Positions 6,985 through 15,942 of a stretch of 64,000 bases of DNA are shown in pieces. The notes under the pieces were generated by a model that made no database searches, had not been told where the DNA came from, and saw only the letters and a program-made list of their open reading frames with translations. Positions within the stretch are counted from its first letter, which is position 1. Each line of letters starts with the position of its first letter. The position numbers and the translations under genes were made by a program. This DNA comes from an uncultured Eubacteriales bacterium (GTDB lineage: Bacteria; Bacillota; Clostridia; Oscillospirales; Ruminococcaceae): positions 1 to 64,000 of the forward strand of contig OMXI01000006.1 in the NCBI GenBank assembly GCA_900314975.1, read 5' to 3'.

Positions 6985-7977
6985 ATGAAAGAAGAATACC
7001 TTGATGACTGTCCATATTATTTAAGCGATTTTCTGACATATATGAAGGTCGTTAAAGACCGCGGTGAGCGTACTGTTGAGGCTTACTATATTGATATACG
7101 AACATTTTTGCGCTATCTTCATATCAAACACAAGAAAGCGAAAAACGAAGATTTTCACAGCATAGAAATTGCCGATACTCCGCTTGAATGGGTCGAAAAC
7201 TTTTCACTTAACGATGCCTATGTTTATCTTGGCTATCTGTCGCAGCAGCGCAAGAACTCGGTAAATACAAGGGCGAGAAAATGCTCTGCGCTCAAACAGT
7301 TTTATTCGTATCTGCACAAAAAGGCTGCATTGATAAAAACTGACCCGATGACTGACCTTGAACTGCCGCGTATAAAACAGGCTTTGCCAAAGTATTTGAC
7401 CGCAGAGCAAAGCATACAGCTTTTGCAGAACATTGACTCAAATCACAAAGAACGTGATTACTGTATGCTGGTACTGTTTTTAAGCTGCGGAATGCGTTTA
7501 AGCGAGCTGGTTGGTCTTGACCTTAAAGATTACAGCAAGGAAAACCGTACGCTGCGGCTGTTCGGTAAGGGCAGAAAAGAACGAATAGTTTATCTGAATG
7601 ATGTTTGCATTGATGCACTTGATGATTACATAAACAACCACAGACCTCACGTTGAGGAAAAGGCGATTTTTCTATCTGCCAACAAAACGCGCATAAATAA
7701 GCGCCGTGTCCAGCAGGTCGTTGAGGAGCAGCTAAAAACTGCCGGGCTGTCCAATCTTGGTATCACCACGCACAAGCTGCGGCATTCAGCTGCAACTATG
7801 ATGTACAAAAGCGGCGTTGATACGCTTGTTTTAAAGGAAGTACTCGGTCACAAAAGTATTTCAACGACTGAAATATACACGCACATATCAAACAACGAGC
7901 TGCAAAATGCTGCAGAGTCCTCTCCTATTGCAAAGTTCAAAAAGGACAAAAAAAGCAAAAAAGAAAACGAAGAATAA
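6985..7977 (+). CDS. Tyrosine recombinase of the XerC/XerD family
   Basis: A site-specific recombinase, 330 aa. An N-terminal SAM-like core-binding domain (residues ~10-115) precedes the catalytic domain, where all expected residues are visible: R171 (CGMRLSEL), K195 (GKGRKER), H263 and R266 (HKLRH), H289 (LGHKS) and nucleophile Y298 (EIYTH). The organisation fits the chromosome-dimer resolvase XerC/D, with no integrase-type extra domains, attachment site or mobile-element cargo nearby. The C-terminus carries an unusual lysine-rich tail (FKKDKKSKKENEE). It has its own promoter and terminator. Whether it is XerC, XerD or a XerS-like single recombinase cannot be decided here. Confidence 0.88.
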   Translation: MKEEYLDDCPYYLSDFLTYMKVVKDRGERTVEAYYIDIRTFLRYLHIKHKKAKNEDFHSIEIADTPLEWVENFSLNDAYVYLGYLSQQRKNSVNTRARKCSALKQFYSYLHKKAALIKTDPMTDLELPRIKQALPKYLTAEQSIQLLQNIDSNHKERDYCMLVLFLSCGMRLSELVGLDLKDYSKENRTLRLFGKGRKERIVYLNDVCIDALDDYINNHRPHVEEKAIFLSANKTRINKRRVQQVVEEQLKTAGLSNLGITTHKLRHSAATMMYKSGVDTLVLKEVLGHKSISTTEIYTHISNNELQNAAESSPIAKFKKDKKSKKENEE

Positions 7978-7982
7978 ACAAA

Positions 7983-8013
7983 AAGCTGTCTTCTCGATTT
8001 GAAAAGACAGCTT
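7983..8013. terminator. Bidirectional terminator
   Basis: A 10-bp stem (7983-7992 with 8004-8013), T/A-rich on both sides, between the convergent recombinase and U32 peptidase genes. Confidence 0.85.
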
Positions 8014-8016
8014 TAT

Positions 8017-9234
8017 TTATTTTTTCATTCTGATAATTGAATTTTGGGGAACAACGATATCGGAACTGATAGAAAGCTTCATCATTGCGTGATTTGCGGT
8101 GTCGATTTCATTGCCGTATTCATCAAACATCTGCTGTGCAGTCAACTTTACAGGCTCGCCTTGGGGAGAAAGAATTTCAAGCTCGTCGCCCTTGTTGAAC
8201 TTGTTTCGCTGCTGTGCGTAAATCCTGCCGCCCCGGCAGCCCTCCACCACTGCAACAACGTCATACTCTCTGATATATCCTCCGTCGCCGTAATACTGGC
8301 TTTGCTTTGGGTGACCAAAGAAAAAACCAGTGCAGTATGCCCTGTGGCTGACCTTGAATACCTCGTCTTTTATCCACTGCGGAAGAACGTAGTTATCGGG
8401 GGCAGCTTTATATATATCCATAGCCTTTCTGTAAGCGTTGGTAACTACCGAAATATAGTAAGAGGATTTTGCTCTGCCCTCTATCTTAAAGCTGTTCACG
8501 CCCGCCTTTGCAAGCTTGTCAAGGTGTTCAATAGCACACATATCCTTTGCATTGAGGATATACGTTCCGCTTTCGTCCTCAAACACGGGGTAGAATTCGT
8601 CCGTGCGCTTTTCTTCCATCAGATGATAACCCCATCTGCAAGGCTGCGCACACTCACCGCGGTTAGCATCACGGTTTACAAGATACTGCGAAAGCAGACA
8701 TCTTCCCGAAAAACTAACGCACATAGCACCGTGAACAAAGCATTCAATTTCAAGGTCTTTCGGAGTTTTATCTCTTATCTCGGCTATTTCCTCAAGGGAC
8801 AGCTCTCTTGCAAGCACTACCCTTTTAGCGCCCATATTATAAAACTCTGCAGCGGTCGCATAGTTAACTATACCCGCCTGTGTGGAGATGTGTATCTCCA
8901 TATCGGGTGCAAAGCGTCTGACCATTGCAAACACGCCGATATCATTGACTATAAGAGCATCAACGCCAGCATCGACCGCATTTTTCACAAACCCCTCAAG
9001 CTGCGGTATCTCAAAATTTCTCGGCAGCGTATTACAGGTCAGATACAGCTTTTTACCGCATTCGTGCGTGACCTTGCAAGCCTGCACAAGAGTTTGCGCA
9101 TCAAAGTTTGCAGATGCCGCTCTCATTCCAAAGCAGGTGCCGCCGAGATAGACGGCATCAGCTCCGAAATCAAGCGCTGCGTATAGTCTTTCCATATCAC
9201 CCACAGGTGACAGTATTTCAAGCAAATCGGACAT
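8017..9234 (-). CDS. Peptidase U32 family protein (TrhP/YrrN-O type)
   Basis: 405 aa. The TIM-barrel U32 domain fills the N-terminal ~300 residues, with the family signature ECFVHGAMCVSFSGRC and the following CAQPCR cluster; the C-terminal part is the U32 beta-barrel domain. Once annotated as collagenases, members next to mltG (Bacillus yrrN/yrrO, E. coli YegQ) are tRNA prephenate-dependent hydroxylation proteins that make 5-hydroxyuridine at U34. Here it follows mltG by 15 nt, the same neighbourhood as in Bacillus, so a tRNA-modification role is more likely than proteolysis. Only one U32 gene is present, where Bacillus has two. Confidence 0.85.
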   Translation of the reverse strand: MSDLLEILSPVGDMERLYAALDFGADAVYLGGTCFGMRAASANFDAQTLVQACKVTHECGKKLYLTCNTLPRNFEIPQLEGFVKNAVDAGVDALIVNDIGVFAMVRRFAPDMEIHISTQAGIVNYATAAEFYNMGAKRVVLARELSLEEIAEIRDKTPKDLEIECFVHGAMCVSFSGRCLLSQYLVNRDANRGECAQPCRWGYHLMEEKRTDEFYPVFEDESGTYILNAKDMCAIEHLDKLAKAGVNSFKIEGRAKSSYYISVVTNAYRKAMDIYKAAPDNYVLPQWIKDEVFKVSHRAYCTGFFFGHPKQSQYYGDGGYIREYDVVAVVEGCRGGRIYAQQRNKFNKGDELEILSPQGEPVKLTAQQMFDEYGNEIDTANHAMMKLSISSDIVVPQNSIIRMKK

Positions 9235-9249
9235 TTTAAAACCTCTTTA

Positions 9250-10866
9250 TTATGCAAGACCTGCCTTCTTCTTGTTGACCTCGTGCTCTGCATCTGTTCT
9301 TGCATAGAATGTTTCACCAGTTGCAAGGTTGTTGCAGAAGTAGTAGTAATCGGTCTTTGCAGGGTTGAGTACAGCCTTTATTGCGGCAAGTCCCGGATTG
9401 CAGATAGGACTTACAGGCAGGCCTGTACATTTATAGGTATCGTAAAGTGCTGTGTAATGCTCTGCAGAAGTTGCATCTATAGCCTTTTTCTTAATTACCT
9501 TTTCGATATACTTATCTGTTGTATTTGACTGCAGATTTGGGTAAACATCAGGATTGTTGAGTCTGTTGATGAAAACAGATGCGACCTTTGGCATTTCCTT
9601 TTCGTTTGCAGCCTCCATCTGAACGATAGATGCAAGTGTGATTATCTGATTGAGGTTCAGCTTGTTAGCCTTTACCTGACTCATTATATCGGCATTGAGA
9701 ACGTTCTGGAACTGCTCACGCACGATTTTGGTTACATTGTATGCAGTATCATCAACATAGAAGTTATAAGTTTCGGGATAGAAATAGCCCTCCATTTTGT
9801 AGAAAGCGTCCTTGCTTACATTAAGCTCTTTTTCAAAGTCAAAGCCCTGGTCTTTGTTGAATTCAAACAGGAAGTCATCAGCCTTGCAGACCTTATTCTT
9901 TTCGAGCAGGTTCGCAACCTCAAGCAGATTCATACCCTCGGTAATAGTTACGTTAACAGTCTGGAGCTTTTTACGCTGCGTTGCGAGCTTTTCAATGATA
10001 TCGGAATAACCCATTGAAGCCTGAAGCGTTATATCACCGGGATAAATCGTCTGCGGCTTTTGGATTTTGAGTGCAAGCAGGAAAAGCGACTTATTGTTGA
10101 TGATGTTATTTTCATAAAGCAAATCGGCGATATTCTCGTTTGTCGAGCCTTCGGGGATATTGAAAATAACGTCTTTATCGTCCTTGCCTATGCCGTAATA
10201 CTCAGTTGCGATAGATATTCCCGTGATAGCAAGCACGATAGACACGGTAAGTATAATACAGGTAAGTATGATACCGCCGAAAATGGAGCCGTTAAACTTG
10301 CTTGGCTTTTGCTTTTTATGTACTTTTTTTCTGCGCGGTCTTCTCGCTTGTGTACGGTATTGTTCGGGCTTACGGCGGTGCTTTGGCATTACTACGGTCG
10401 GTTCATTGTCTATTTCATCGTAGTCATCGTCATCATCGTACTGCTCACCGTCATCCTGTACATCATCGGATTCTGGTTCTGCTTTTGTATTCTCTGCCAA
10501 ACCATCCGATAGAACAGTGTCATCACTGACCTTTACATCTTCAACATCAGCCTCAACAGAATTGACCTCACCGAGTATCTCGTCGACTGTCAAATCAGTA
10601 TGGCGTGTCTTTAAAGGCGCATCATCAGATGAAACATCAGTCAGTGTCTCCCCTGCCAGTATTTCATCAGCGGTCAGCATGTGCTTTTTAGGCACATCGT
10701 CCTTTAGATCAACAATTCTTTCCTGTGTATCAGCTTCATCGCCGATATCAGATTTCCCAGCATCGATGATATCATCAAGGGTATCGGTGTGATTCTCCTG
10801 CGCCTTTTGCTTTTCAGCCGAATTCGCAGCAATAATATCCTCAAGGCTGAGTTCTTTGTTATCCAT
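9250..10866 (-). CDS. mltG: Endolytic murein transglycosylase MltG with a long acidic cytoplasmic tail
   Basis: 538 aa. It cleaves nascent glycan strands at the membrane. One membrane segment (~194-220) follows a 190-residue cytoplasmic tail and a basic patch (KHRRKP...RRPRRKKVHKKQK). The tail contains four copies of a short acidic motif: LSLEDII (6-12), DTLDDII (28-34), LTADEIL (64-70) and LTVDEIL (92-98). The outer part is the LysM-like subdomain plus YceG catalytic domain, with the conserved glutamate in LASIVQMEAANEKEMP and FINRL after it. The start at 10866 is set by AAGGAAGAG; a longer upstream frame overlaps the preceding gene. It overlaps the 5-FCL stop by 8 nt. Confidence 0.93.
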   Translation of the reverse strand: MDNKELSLEDIIAANSAEKQKAQENHTDTLDDIIDAGKSDIGDEADTQERIVDLKDDVPKKHMLTADEILAGETLTDVSSDDAPLKTRHTDLTVDEILGEVNSVEADVEDVKVSDDTVLSDGLAENTKAEPESDDVQDDGEQYDDDDDYDEIDNEPTVVMPKHRRKPEQYRTQARRPRRKKVHKKQKPSKFNGSIFGGIILTCIILTVSIVLAITGISIATEYYGIGKDDKDVIFNIPEGSTNENIADLLYENNIINNKSLFLLALKIQKPQTIYPGDITLQASMGYSDIIEKLATQRKKLQTVNVTITEGMNLLEVANLLEKNKVCKADDFLFEFNKDQGFDFEKELNVSKDAFYKMEGYFYPETYNFYVDDTAYNVTKIVREQFQNVLNADIMSQVKANKLNLNQIITLASIVQMEAANEKEMPKVASVFINRLNNPDVYPNLQSNTTDKYIEKVIKKKAIDATSAEHYTALYDTYKCTGLPVSPICNPGLAAIKAVLNPAKTDYYYFCNNLATGETFYARTDAEHEVNKKKAGLA

Positions 10867-11452
10867 AAATCTCTTCCTTTCTAAAACCGAAAGAAACTGT
10901 TTTGCTTTCGGTAATAAGGTGGTCAACACATATATCAAAACTGTCATACGGCAGGCTTTGTGTCAGGAAATCTTCATAGCATATGCCGACTGATACGCCG
11001 TCAAAGCCTGAAAGGAATCTGTCATAAAAGCCCTTGCCAAAGCCAAGTCTATGTCCGTTTTTATCGTAAGAAAGTGCTGGGACTACACAAAGCGAATTGT
11101 GACCGAAACCATTCAGCGTAGTGCTGTCGGTTTCAGGCTCAAGAATGCCGAAGCTGCCCTGCTTTAAGTCCGCAAAGCTTCTTACTCTGTAGAACTCCAT
11201 TATATTTGTACCCGCAATACAGCGAGGACAATAAACGTTTTTCTCTGTCAGCGCCTGCTTTATTATTTCAAGCGTATCGACCTCAATGCCAAAGGACACA
11301 TAAACAAGCAGGTCATCACATTTTTGGTAAAGCTCGCTGTGAAGGAACCTTTCAGCGATTCTTTCATCAAGTGCTGCTTTTTCAGACTTGTCCATTGAAA
11401 GCCTTTGCTGTTTGTAAAAGCTGCGCAGCAGCTTTTTATCACTCACTTGCAT
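10859..11452 (-). CDS. 5-formyltetrahydrofolate cyclo-ligase
   Basis: Converts 5-formyl-THF to 5,10-methenyl-THF using ATP, recycling folate. 197 aa, the normal size. The conserved LGFGKGFYDRF loop near residue 137 and CVVPALSYDKNGHRLG before it identify the family (YgfA/MTHFS). It overlaps mltG downstream and the DJ-1 gene upstream, and sits in the thyX operon. The pairing makes sense because ThyX consumes methylene-THF as its one-carbon donor. Confidence 0.92.
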   Translation of the reverse strand: MQVSDKKLLRSFYKQQRLSMDKSEKAALDERIAERFLHSELYQKCDDLLVYVSFGIEVDTLEIIKQALTEKNVYCPRCIAGTNIMEFYRVRSFADLKQGSFGILEPETDSTTLNGFGHNSLCVVPALSYDKNGHRLGFGKGFYDRFLSGFDGVSVGICYEDFLTQSLPYDSFDICVDHLITESKTVSFGFRKEEIYG

Positions 11453-11985
11453 TGCAGACCCGATTTTATGTGATTGGCAACTTCAGGAGAAGTCATAATC
11501 TCTGCAAGCTTCAGACCGAATTCTATACTTGCGCCTGCGCCCTTGCCTGTAATTATCTTTCCGTCAGCAGCCACAAGGCTATCAACATATTGCGCACCGT
11601 CAAGGTCTTTTTCAAATCCCGGGAAACAGGTTGCTTTCTTTCCTTTGAGCAAGCCCTTATGACCGAGGATTGATGGAGCGGCGCAAATCGCAGCGATATA
11701 TTTATCGTTTGCTGAACAAAAGTCAATGACCTTTTGCAGCTTTTCGTTTGCTTCAAGGTTCAGAGTGCCTGGCATACCGCCCGGAAGAACTATCATATCA
11801 AGATTCTGGTCAAGCTTGATATCATCAATAAACAAATCCGGTTTGATGGTCACACTGTGCGATCCTGATACAACGCTGCCTGTAACACCGACCGTTTTTA
11901 CCTCAACATTGGCACGCCTTAAAATATCTGTAGGAGCGAGAGCTTCCATTTCCTCAAAGCCTGTTGCCAGAAAAATATATACCAT
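11443..11985 (-). CDS. DJ-1/PfpI family protein
   Basis: 180 aa, class I glutamine amidotransferase-like fold. The nucleophile-elbow cysteine lies in AAICAAPS (about residue 100) and the partner glutamate in FEEMEA (about 12), as in DJ-1, YajL and ThiJ. Such proteins act as stress chaperones, and glyoxalase or deglycase activities have been reported but are debated. It lies between thyX and the 5-FCL gene, overlapping the latter by 10 nt. Exact substrate unknown. Confidence 0.88.
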   Translation of the reverse strand: MVYIFLATGFEEMEALAPTDILRRANVEVKTVGVTGSVVSGSHSVTIKPDLFIDDIKLDQNLDMIVLPGGMPGTLNLEANEKLQKVIDFCSANDKYIAAICAAPSILGHKGLLKGKKATCFPGFEKDLDGAQYVDSLVAADGKIITGKGAGASIEFGLKLAEIMTSPEVANHIKSGLQCK

Positions 11986-12008
11986 ATAAAGACCTCCCTA
12001 TGAAGCGA

Positions 12009-12770
12009 TCAAAGTTCTTTGTAAAAAGCCTTGACCTCATTTATCTTGCCGCAGGACATTTTGCCCTCGGGGCATCTGCCGGTCATCACACAAGACGGAC
12101 CTGCATTTTTAAACACGTTCGGCGCGACCTCTCGGCAAAGCCTCAGCATTTCATCAGCAACAGCCTTTATCTCCCACTGTGCTCTGTTGCAGCAGCGGTG
12201 CTTGAAAAAGTTGAAAAGGCTTCTGACGTTCATAGTAACTACTATCTTTGTTTCACAGGCGTTTGGAAGAACAAATCTTGCATCTTCATTTGCTTTTTTT
12301 CTCGCCTTGGACTTTGCCTCTTTCTCGTCAAGACCCTGCTCGATAAAGGTCTGTGTATGCTTTTGTGTAAGAATATCTGCAATCTTATTGTAGCTTTCGG
12401 TGATTGCAGCCATCTGCTTGTCAAACTCCTCTTTTGCCTGCGCATCAGCAGCGATTTCAGGCGGAGTGATAAACTCAAAACCGTTCTCGTTTACATAGCG
12501 TTGGCTCTTTTGCGAATAAGATGCTATACGGTGCCTTACCAGCTGGTGCGAGCAAGCGCGGGAAATGCCCTCGATACCGAATGTAAAGCTGACATGCTCC
12601 ATAACACTTTCGTGACCAATAGATGCAAGCATAGCAACAAAGCCCTCGACCTTTTCATCTGTAAGACCGTCTTTCAGCGATTCTATATCACTTGACGAAT
12701 AGCAAAGCTTTGCAGCGGTAGCAATAATCTTTTCTGCCTCGGGTGTATGGGCGAGCAACTTGACATTCAT
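12009..12770 (-). CDS. thyX: Flavin-dependent thymidylate synthase
   Basis: Makes dTMP from dUMP with methylene-THF, NADPH and FAD. 253 aa. The ThyX signature begins at R79-H80-R81 (RHRIASYSQKSQRY), and the second half holds the conserved NVRSLFNFFKHR segment. It is first in a five-gene operon with folate recycling (5-FCL). No thyA occurs in the window. Own promoter at 12807-12835; SD AAAGGATG before the ATG. Confidence 0.96.
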   Translation of the reverse strand: MNVKLLAHTPEAEKIIATAAKLCYSSSDIESLKDGLTDEKVEGFVAMLASIGHESVMEHVSFTFGIEGISRACSHQLVRHRIASYSQKSQRYVNENGFEFITPPEIAADAQAKEEFDKQMAAITESYNKIADILTQKHTQTFIEQGLDEKEAKSKARKKANEDARFVLPNACETKIVVTMNVRSLFNFFKHRCCNRAQWEIKAVADEMLRLCREVAPNVFKNAGPSCVMTGRCPEGKMSCGKINEVKAFYKEL

Positions 12771-12806
12771 TAAAGCACATCCTTTCTAACTCCATATACA
12801 AATATT

Positions 12807-12835
12807 ATTATATCATTTTTAAATGCAATAGTCAA
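12807..12835 (-). promoter_or_regulatory. Promoter of the thyX operon
   Basis: TTGACT (12830-12835), 17 nt, TATAAT (12807-12812) on the minus strand. Confidence 0.85.
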
Positions 12836-12858
12836 CACAATTGCGACATTTTTCACAC

Positions 12859-12888
12859 AAAAAAGGCAGGACAAATCCCTGCCTTTTT
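12859..12888 (-). terminator. Terminator of the nusB-recN operon
   Basis: AGGCAGG (12864-12870) pairs with CCTGCCT (12878-12884), extended by A/T pairs, with a T-run on the minus strand. It lies 13 nt after the recN stop. Confidence 0.85.
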
Positions 12889-12900
12889 ATGTAAATCGCA

Positions 12901-14571
12901 TTATGAATTATTTGCCTCGTCAAGAAGCTGCTGCGCATTTTCAAGCAAAAGCGGTGTGATGCTGTCGCCGCCCATAATACGCGCAATTTCGTGCTTTCTT
13001 TCCTCCTGTGCAAGAGGTCTGACAGTTGTGACGGTTCTGTTGCCTACAACGTTTTTCTCGATAAGTATATGGTTATCAGCCATAACAGCGATCTGCGCAA
13101 GGTGAGTTACGCACAGCACCTGACGGAATCTTGCTATGTTTTTCAGCTTCAAGCCTATTTTTTGAGCTGCCCTGCCGCTTACGCCCGTATCTATCTCGTC
13201 AAAGATCAGCGTTCCGATCGCATCTTTTTGCGCTATAACGTTTTTCAAAGCAAGCATTATTCTTGAAAGCTCACCGCCAGATGCAATTTTGGCAAGCGGT
13301 CTTGGCTGCTCGCCCACATTCGCGGAGATAAGAAATTCGATAGAATCCATTCCTTTAAGAGTGAGTTTGCCCTGTACGCTGTCAACAACGATTTTTACGT
13401 TGGGCATATTGAGAAACTCCAACTCGCCTGTGACCTGCTTTACAAAACGCTCGGAAGCTTTTTTTCGGAAATCGGAAAGCTCAAGAGCCTTTTTAGAGAC
13501 CTCCGTGAGAATCTCTGTTTTTTGCGCTTCAAGCTTTGACAGATCCTGCTCGCTGTTTTCAAGCACTTCAAGCTCCTGCTTTGAATCAGCAAGTGTCTTT
13601 AAAACATCATCAAGTGCAGGACCGTACTTTTTGCATATCCTGCGAAGCTCCTCGCTGCGCTGATTAAGCCAGTCAAAGCGCTTGGGGTCAACATTCAGCT
13701 TGCCGAGAATCGAATCAAGCTCCTGCGAAATATCCTGTATCTCGATTTTGGCGCTGTCAAGCCTTTCGCAAAGCGCCGAAAGTTCGGGCATCAGGTCGCT
13801 GTACTGCTCAATATACGAGTTTGCGGTGCTTACATTCTCAACAACGCCCCTTGAATCATCAGTCCCCGCAATCACTGCATTTGCGCTGTATATTGCCTCG
13901 GACAGCGCAACAGCGTTCTTTGAGACCGCAAGCTCTGCCTTTATCTGTTCGTCCTCGTTCTCTTTTATATTGAGGTTTTCTATCTCGCTGACTACATCAT
14001 AAAGTTTTGAAATTCTGAACTGCTTCTGGTTAGCATCAGTTTTCAGCGCATTTATCTGCTTTGCAATTCTTTGCAGCTTGTGGAAAGACTCCTGATAATC
14101 AGCAAGCATCTCACACGATTCGGCATACGAATCAAGAATATCTATATGTCTGTCGGGCGAAAGCAAAATCTGATTATCATGCTGACCGTGAATATTAACA
14201 AGCATCTCACCGATTTGCTTTAAAAGCGATATGTTAACGGGACGGTTATTTATCCTTGCTATGCTGCCGCCGTCAGAGCGTATTTCTCTTTCAAGGAAAA
14301 GCTGTCCGTCTTCGACCGTCAGCCCGCTTTGCGAAAGCAGCTGTTCGCACTCACTCGGAACAGCAGTAAAAACAGCTGATATCACGGCTTTATCTGTCCC
14401 TGTACGAACAATATCCTTTGTCACTCTCTGACCGAGTATTGCATTTATGCCATTTATAAGAATAGACTTACCTGCGCCTGTTTCACCTGTAAAAACATTA
14501 AGCTTACCTGTAAAGTCAATATTCGCTTTTTCAATAACTGCAAGATTTTCAATGTACAGCTGCGATAACAT
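12901..14571 (-). CDS. recN: DNA repair protein RecN
   Basis: SMC-like ATPase that acts early in double-strand break repair. 556 aa. Walker A GETGAGKS at 29-36, a central coiled-coil-rich region (~150-370), ABC signature ASGGELSR and Walker B TLIFDEIDTG in the C-terminal head. Last gene of the asp23/nusB-to-recN operon, 13 nt after argR. The argR-recN pairing is conserved in Firmicutes. Confidence 0.97.
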   Translation of the reverse strand: MLSQLYIENLAVIEKANIDFTGKLNVFTGETGAGKSILINGINAILGQRVTKDIVRTGTDKAVISAVFTAVPSECEQLLSQSGLTVEDGQLFLEREIRSDGGSIARINNRPVNISLLKQIGEMLVNIHGQHDNQILLSPDRHIDILDSYAESCEMLADYQESFHKLQRIAKQINALKTDANQKQFRISKLYDVVSEIENLNIKENEDEQIKAELAVSKNAVALSEAIYSANAVIAGTDDSRGVVENVSTANSYIEQYSDLMPELSALCERLDSAKIEIQDISQELDSILGKLNVDPKRFDWLNQRSEELRRICKKYGPALDDVLKTLADSKQELEVLENSEQDLSKLEAQKTEILTEVSKKALELSDFRKKASERFVKQVTGELEFLNMPNVKIVVDSVQGKLTLKGMDSIEFLISANVGEQPRPLAKIASGGELSRIMLALKNVIAQKDAIGTLIFDEIDTGVSGRAAQKIGLKLKNIARFRQVLCVTHLAQIAVMADNHILIEKNVVGNRTVTTVRPLAQEERKHEIARIMGGDSITPLLLENAQQLLDEANNS

Positions 14572-14584
14572 AACCTGTCCCCTG

Positions 14585-15049
14585 TCACTTTGAATATAAA
14601 ATAGAATTAAGCTCTTTCAAAAGCCTTTGCGCATCACTTTCGGTACGCATCAGAATAAATATCGTATCATCGCCTGCAAGCGTGCCAACAACATTATCAA
14701 GCCCTGTGCTGTCAAGCTTTGCGCATACAGCCTGCGCCATACCCGAATGGCATTTCACCACAACGGTGTTCCCCGCGTAGTCAACACTTAAAACCGAATC
14801 GCTGATAAAGCCTAAAACGGCACTTCCGCCGTCCTGCATTCTGCTTTTTTTCAGAGAGGGTATGCTGTATCTGTAGCTTCCGTCAGCAGATGCTGTTTTA
14901 ATAAGAGAAAGCTCTTTTATATCCCTTGAAACCGTCGCTTGCGTAACGCTGAAGCCATGCTTGGCAAGCTCCGCCTGCAAGCTTTCCTGCGTGTCTATAT
15001 GCTTTTCGCTGACGAGCTTCATTATCATCTGTTGTCTTTGAGACCTCAC
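14585..15049 (-). CDS. argR: Arginine repressor
   Basis: 154 aa. An N-terminal winged helix-turn-helix (residues ~1-70, with the SVTQATVSRDIKEL recognition region) and a C-terminal oligomerisation/arginine-binding domain (GTLAGDDTIFIL). It controls arginine synthesis and breakdown genes with arginine as co-repressor. It overlaps nadK by 4 nt. No ARG box was identified near its own gene, which is inside the operon. Confidence 0.96.
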   Translation of the reverse strand: MRSQRQQMIMKLVSEKHIDTQESLQAELAKHGFSVTQATVSRDIKELSLIKTASADGSYRYSIPSLKKSRMQDGGSAVLGFISDSVLSVDYAGNTVVVKCHSGMAQAVCAKLDSTGLDNVVGTLAGDDTIFILMRTESDAQRLLKELNSILYSK

Positions 15050-15930
15050 GTCAAATCGCCTCCCGAAAACTCTTTCAAAGGCTGCATCAGCTTTTTGTTT
15101 ACCGAGGTAAAGAAACTGTCGCCGTGGATATCTATGATGTCAACATAATTATCAGCGCGCTTTATTGTTACAATATCTGTATTTGTCATTTTATAGACGG
15201 TATTTCCGTCCACGACCACATTAGCATATGCGCCGTCGCAGGTATGACATTTTGCGGTTATAGTGCTGTTCGTGGCAAATATCATAGTTCTTGCAAAAAG
15301 CGAATGCGGGCAAATCTGTGTGAACTCAATGCACTCCATATCAGGCTCGATTATCGGACCGCCCGCAGACATTGAGTACGCAGACGCTCCCGTAGGTGTT
15401 GAAAAAATAATGCCGTCAGCACGCAGAGACGAAACCACCTGTTTGTTTCTGCTGACCTCAAAATCAGCAATTTTACAGTTGTCAGACTTTGAAAGCACAA
15501 CGTCATTAAGAGCGCACAATGATATAGTTTTGCCATTTTCATCGGTTATATCCACACTTATCAGCATACGCTTGCTGTGGGTGTAATCACCTTCAACAAG
15601 GCGTTTCAGAAGCTCAATCTGCGTATGCTCCAGCGATGCCATAAAGCCAAGCCTTCCGCAGTTTATACCGAGTACGGGCTTACGATTCTTTGCGCAGTCA
15701 ATAGCGCAGTTGAGAATAGTACCGTCACCGCCGACTGCAACGACAACATCACAGTTTGCTATGCAGTTATCATAGCTGTCAAACACTATGCCGCCAAGCT
15801 GTCCGAAATGCGCCCTGTACTTGTTTTCAACATACACATTACAGCCACTGAGCGAAAGCACCTCGCAGGCTTTTACAACATATTCTTCGCAGTTTGCTTT
15901 ATTCAGATTCGGAAAAATAAAGATGTTCAT
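15046..15930 (-). CDS. nadK: NAD kinase
   Basis: Phosphorylates NAD to NADP. 294 aa. The GGDGT motif lies at 67-71, NCGRLGFMA follows near 105, and the conserved PTGASAYSMSAGGPI region near 190 completes the family pattern. Located between tlyA and argR, the usual order in Clostridia (xseA-xseB-ispA-dxs-tlyA-nadK-argR-recN). Confidence 0.97.
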   Translation of the reverse strand: MNIFIFPNLNKANCEEYVVKACEVLSLSGCNVYVENKYRAHFGQLGGIVFDSYDNCIANCDVVVAVGGDGTILNCAIDCAKNRKPVLGINCGRLGFMASLEHTQIELLKRLVEGDYTHSKRMLISVDITDENGKTISLCALNDVVLSKSDNCKIADFEVSRNKQVVSSLRADGIIFSTPTGASAYSMSAGGPIIEPDMECIEFTQICPHSLFARTMIFATNSTITAKCHTCDGAYANVVVDGNTVYKMTNTDIVTIKRADNYVDIIDIHGDSFFTSVNKKLMQPLKEFSGGDLT

Positions 15931-15942
15931 AGTTTCTCCCGT

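Noticed and set aside
6985..7977. Integrase of a mobile element
   Set aside because: Size and motifs fit Xer recombinases; no attachment repeats, cargo or phage genes flank it.
8044..9186. A 380-codon open frame on the plus strand
   Set aside because: Antisense to the U32 peptidase gene, no SD, and protein composition (Cys/His/Ile-rich) typical of a shadow frame.
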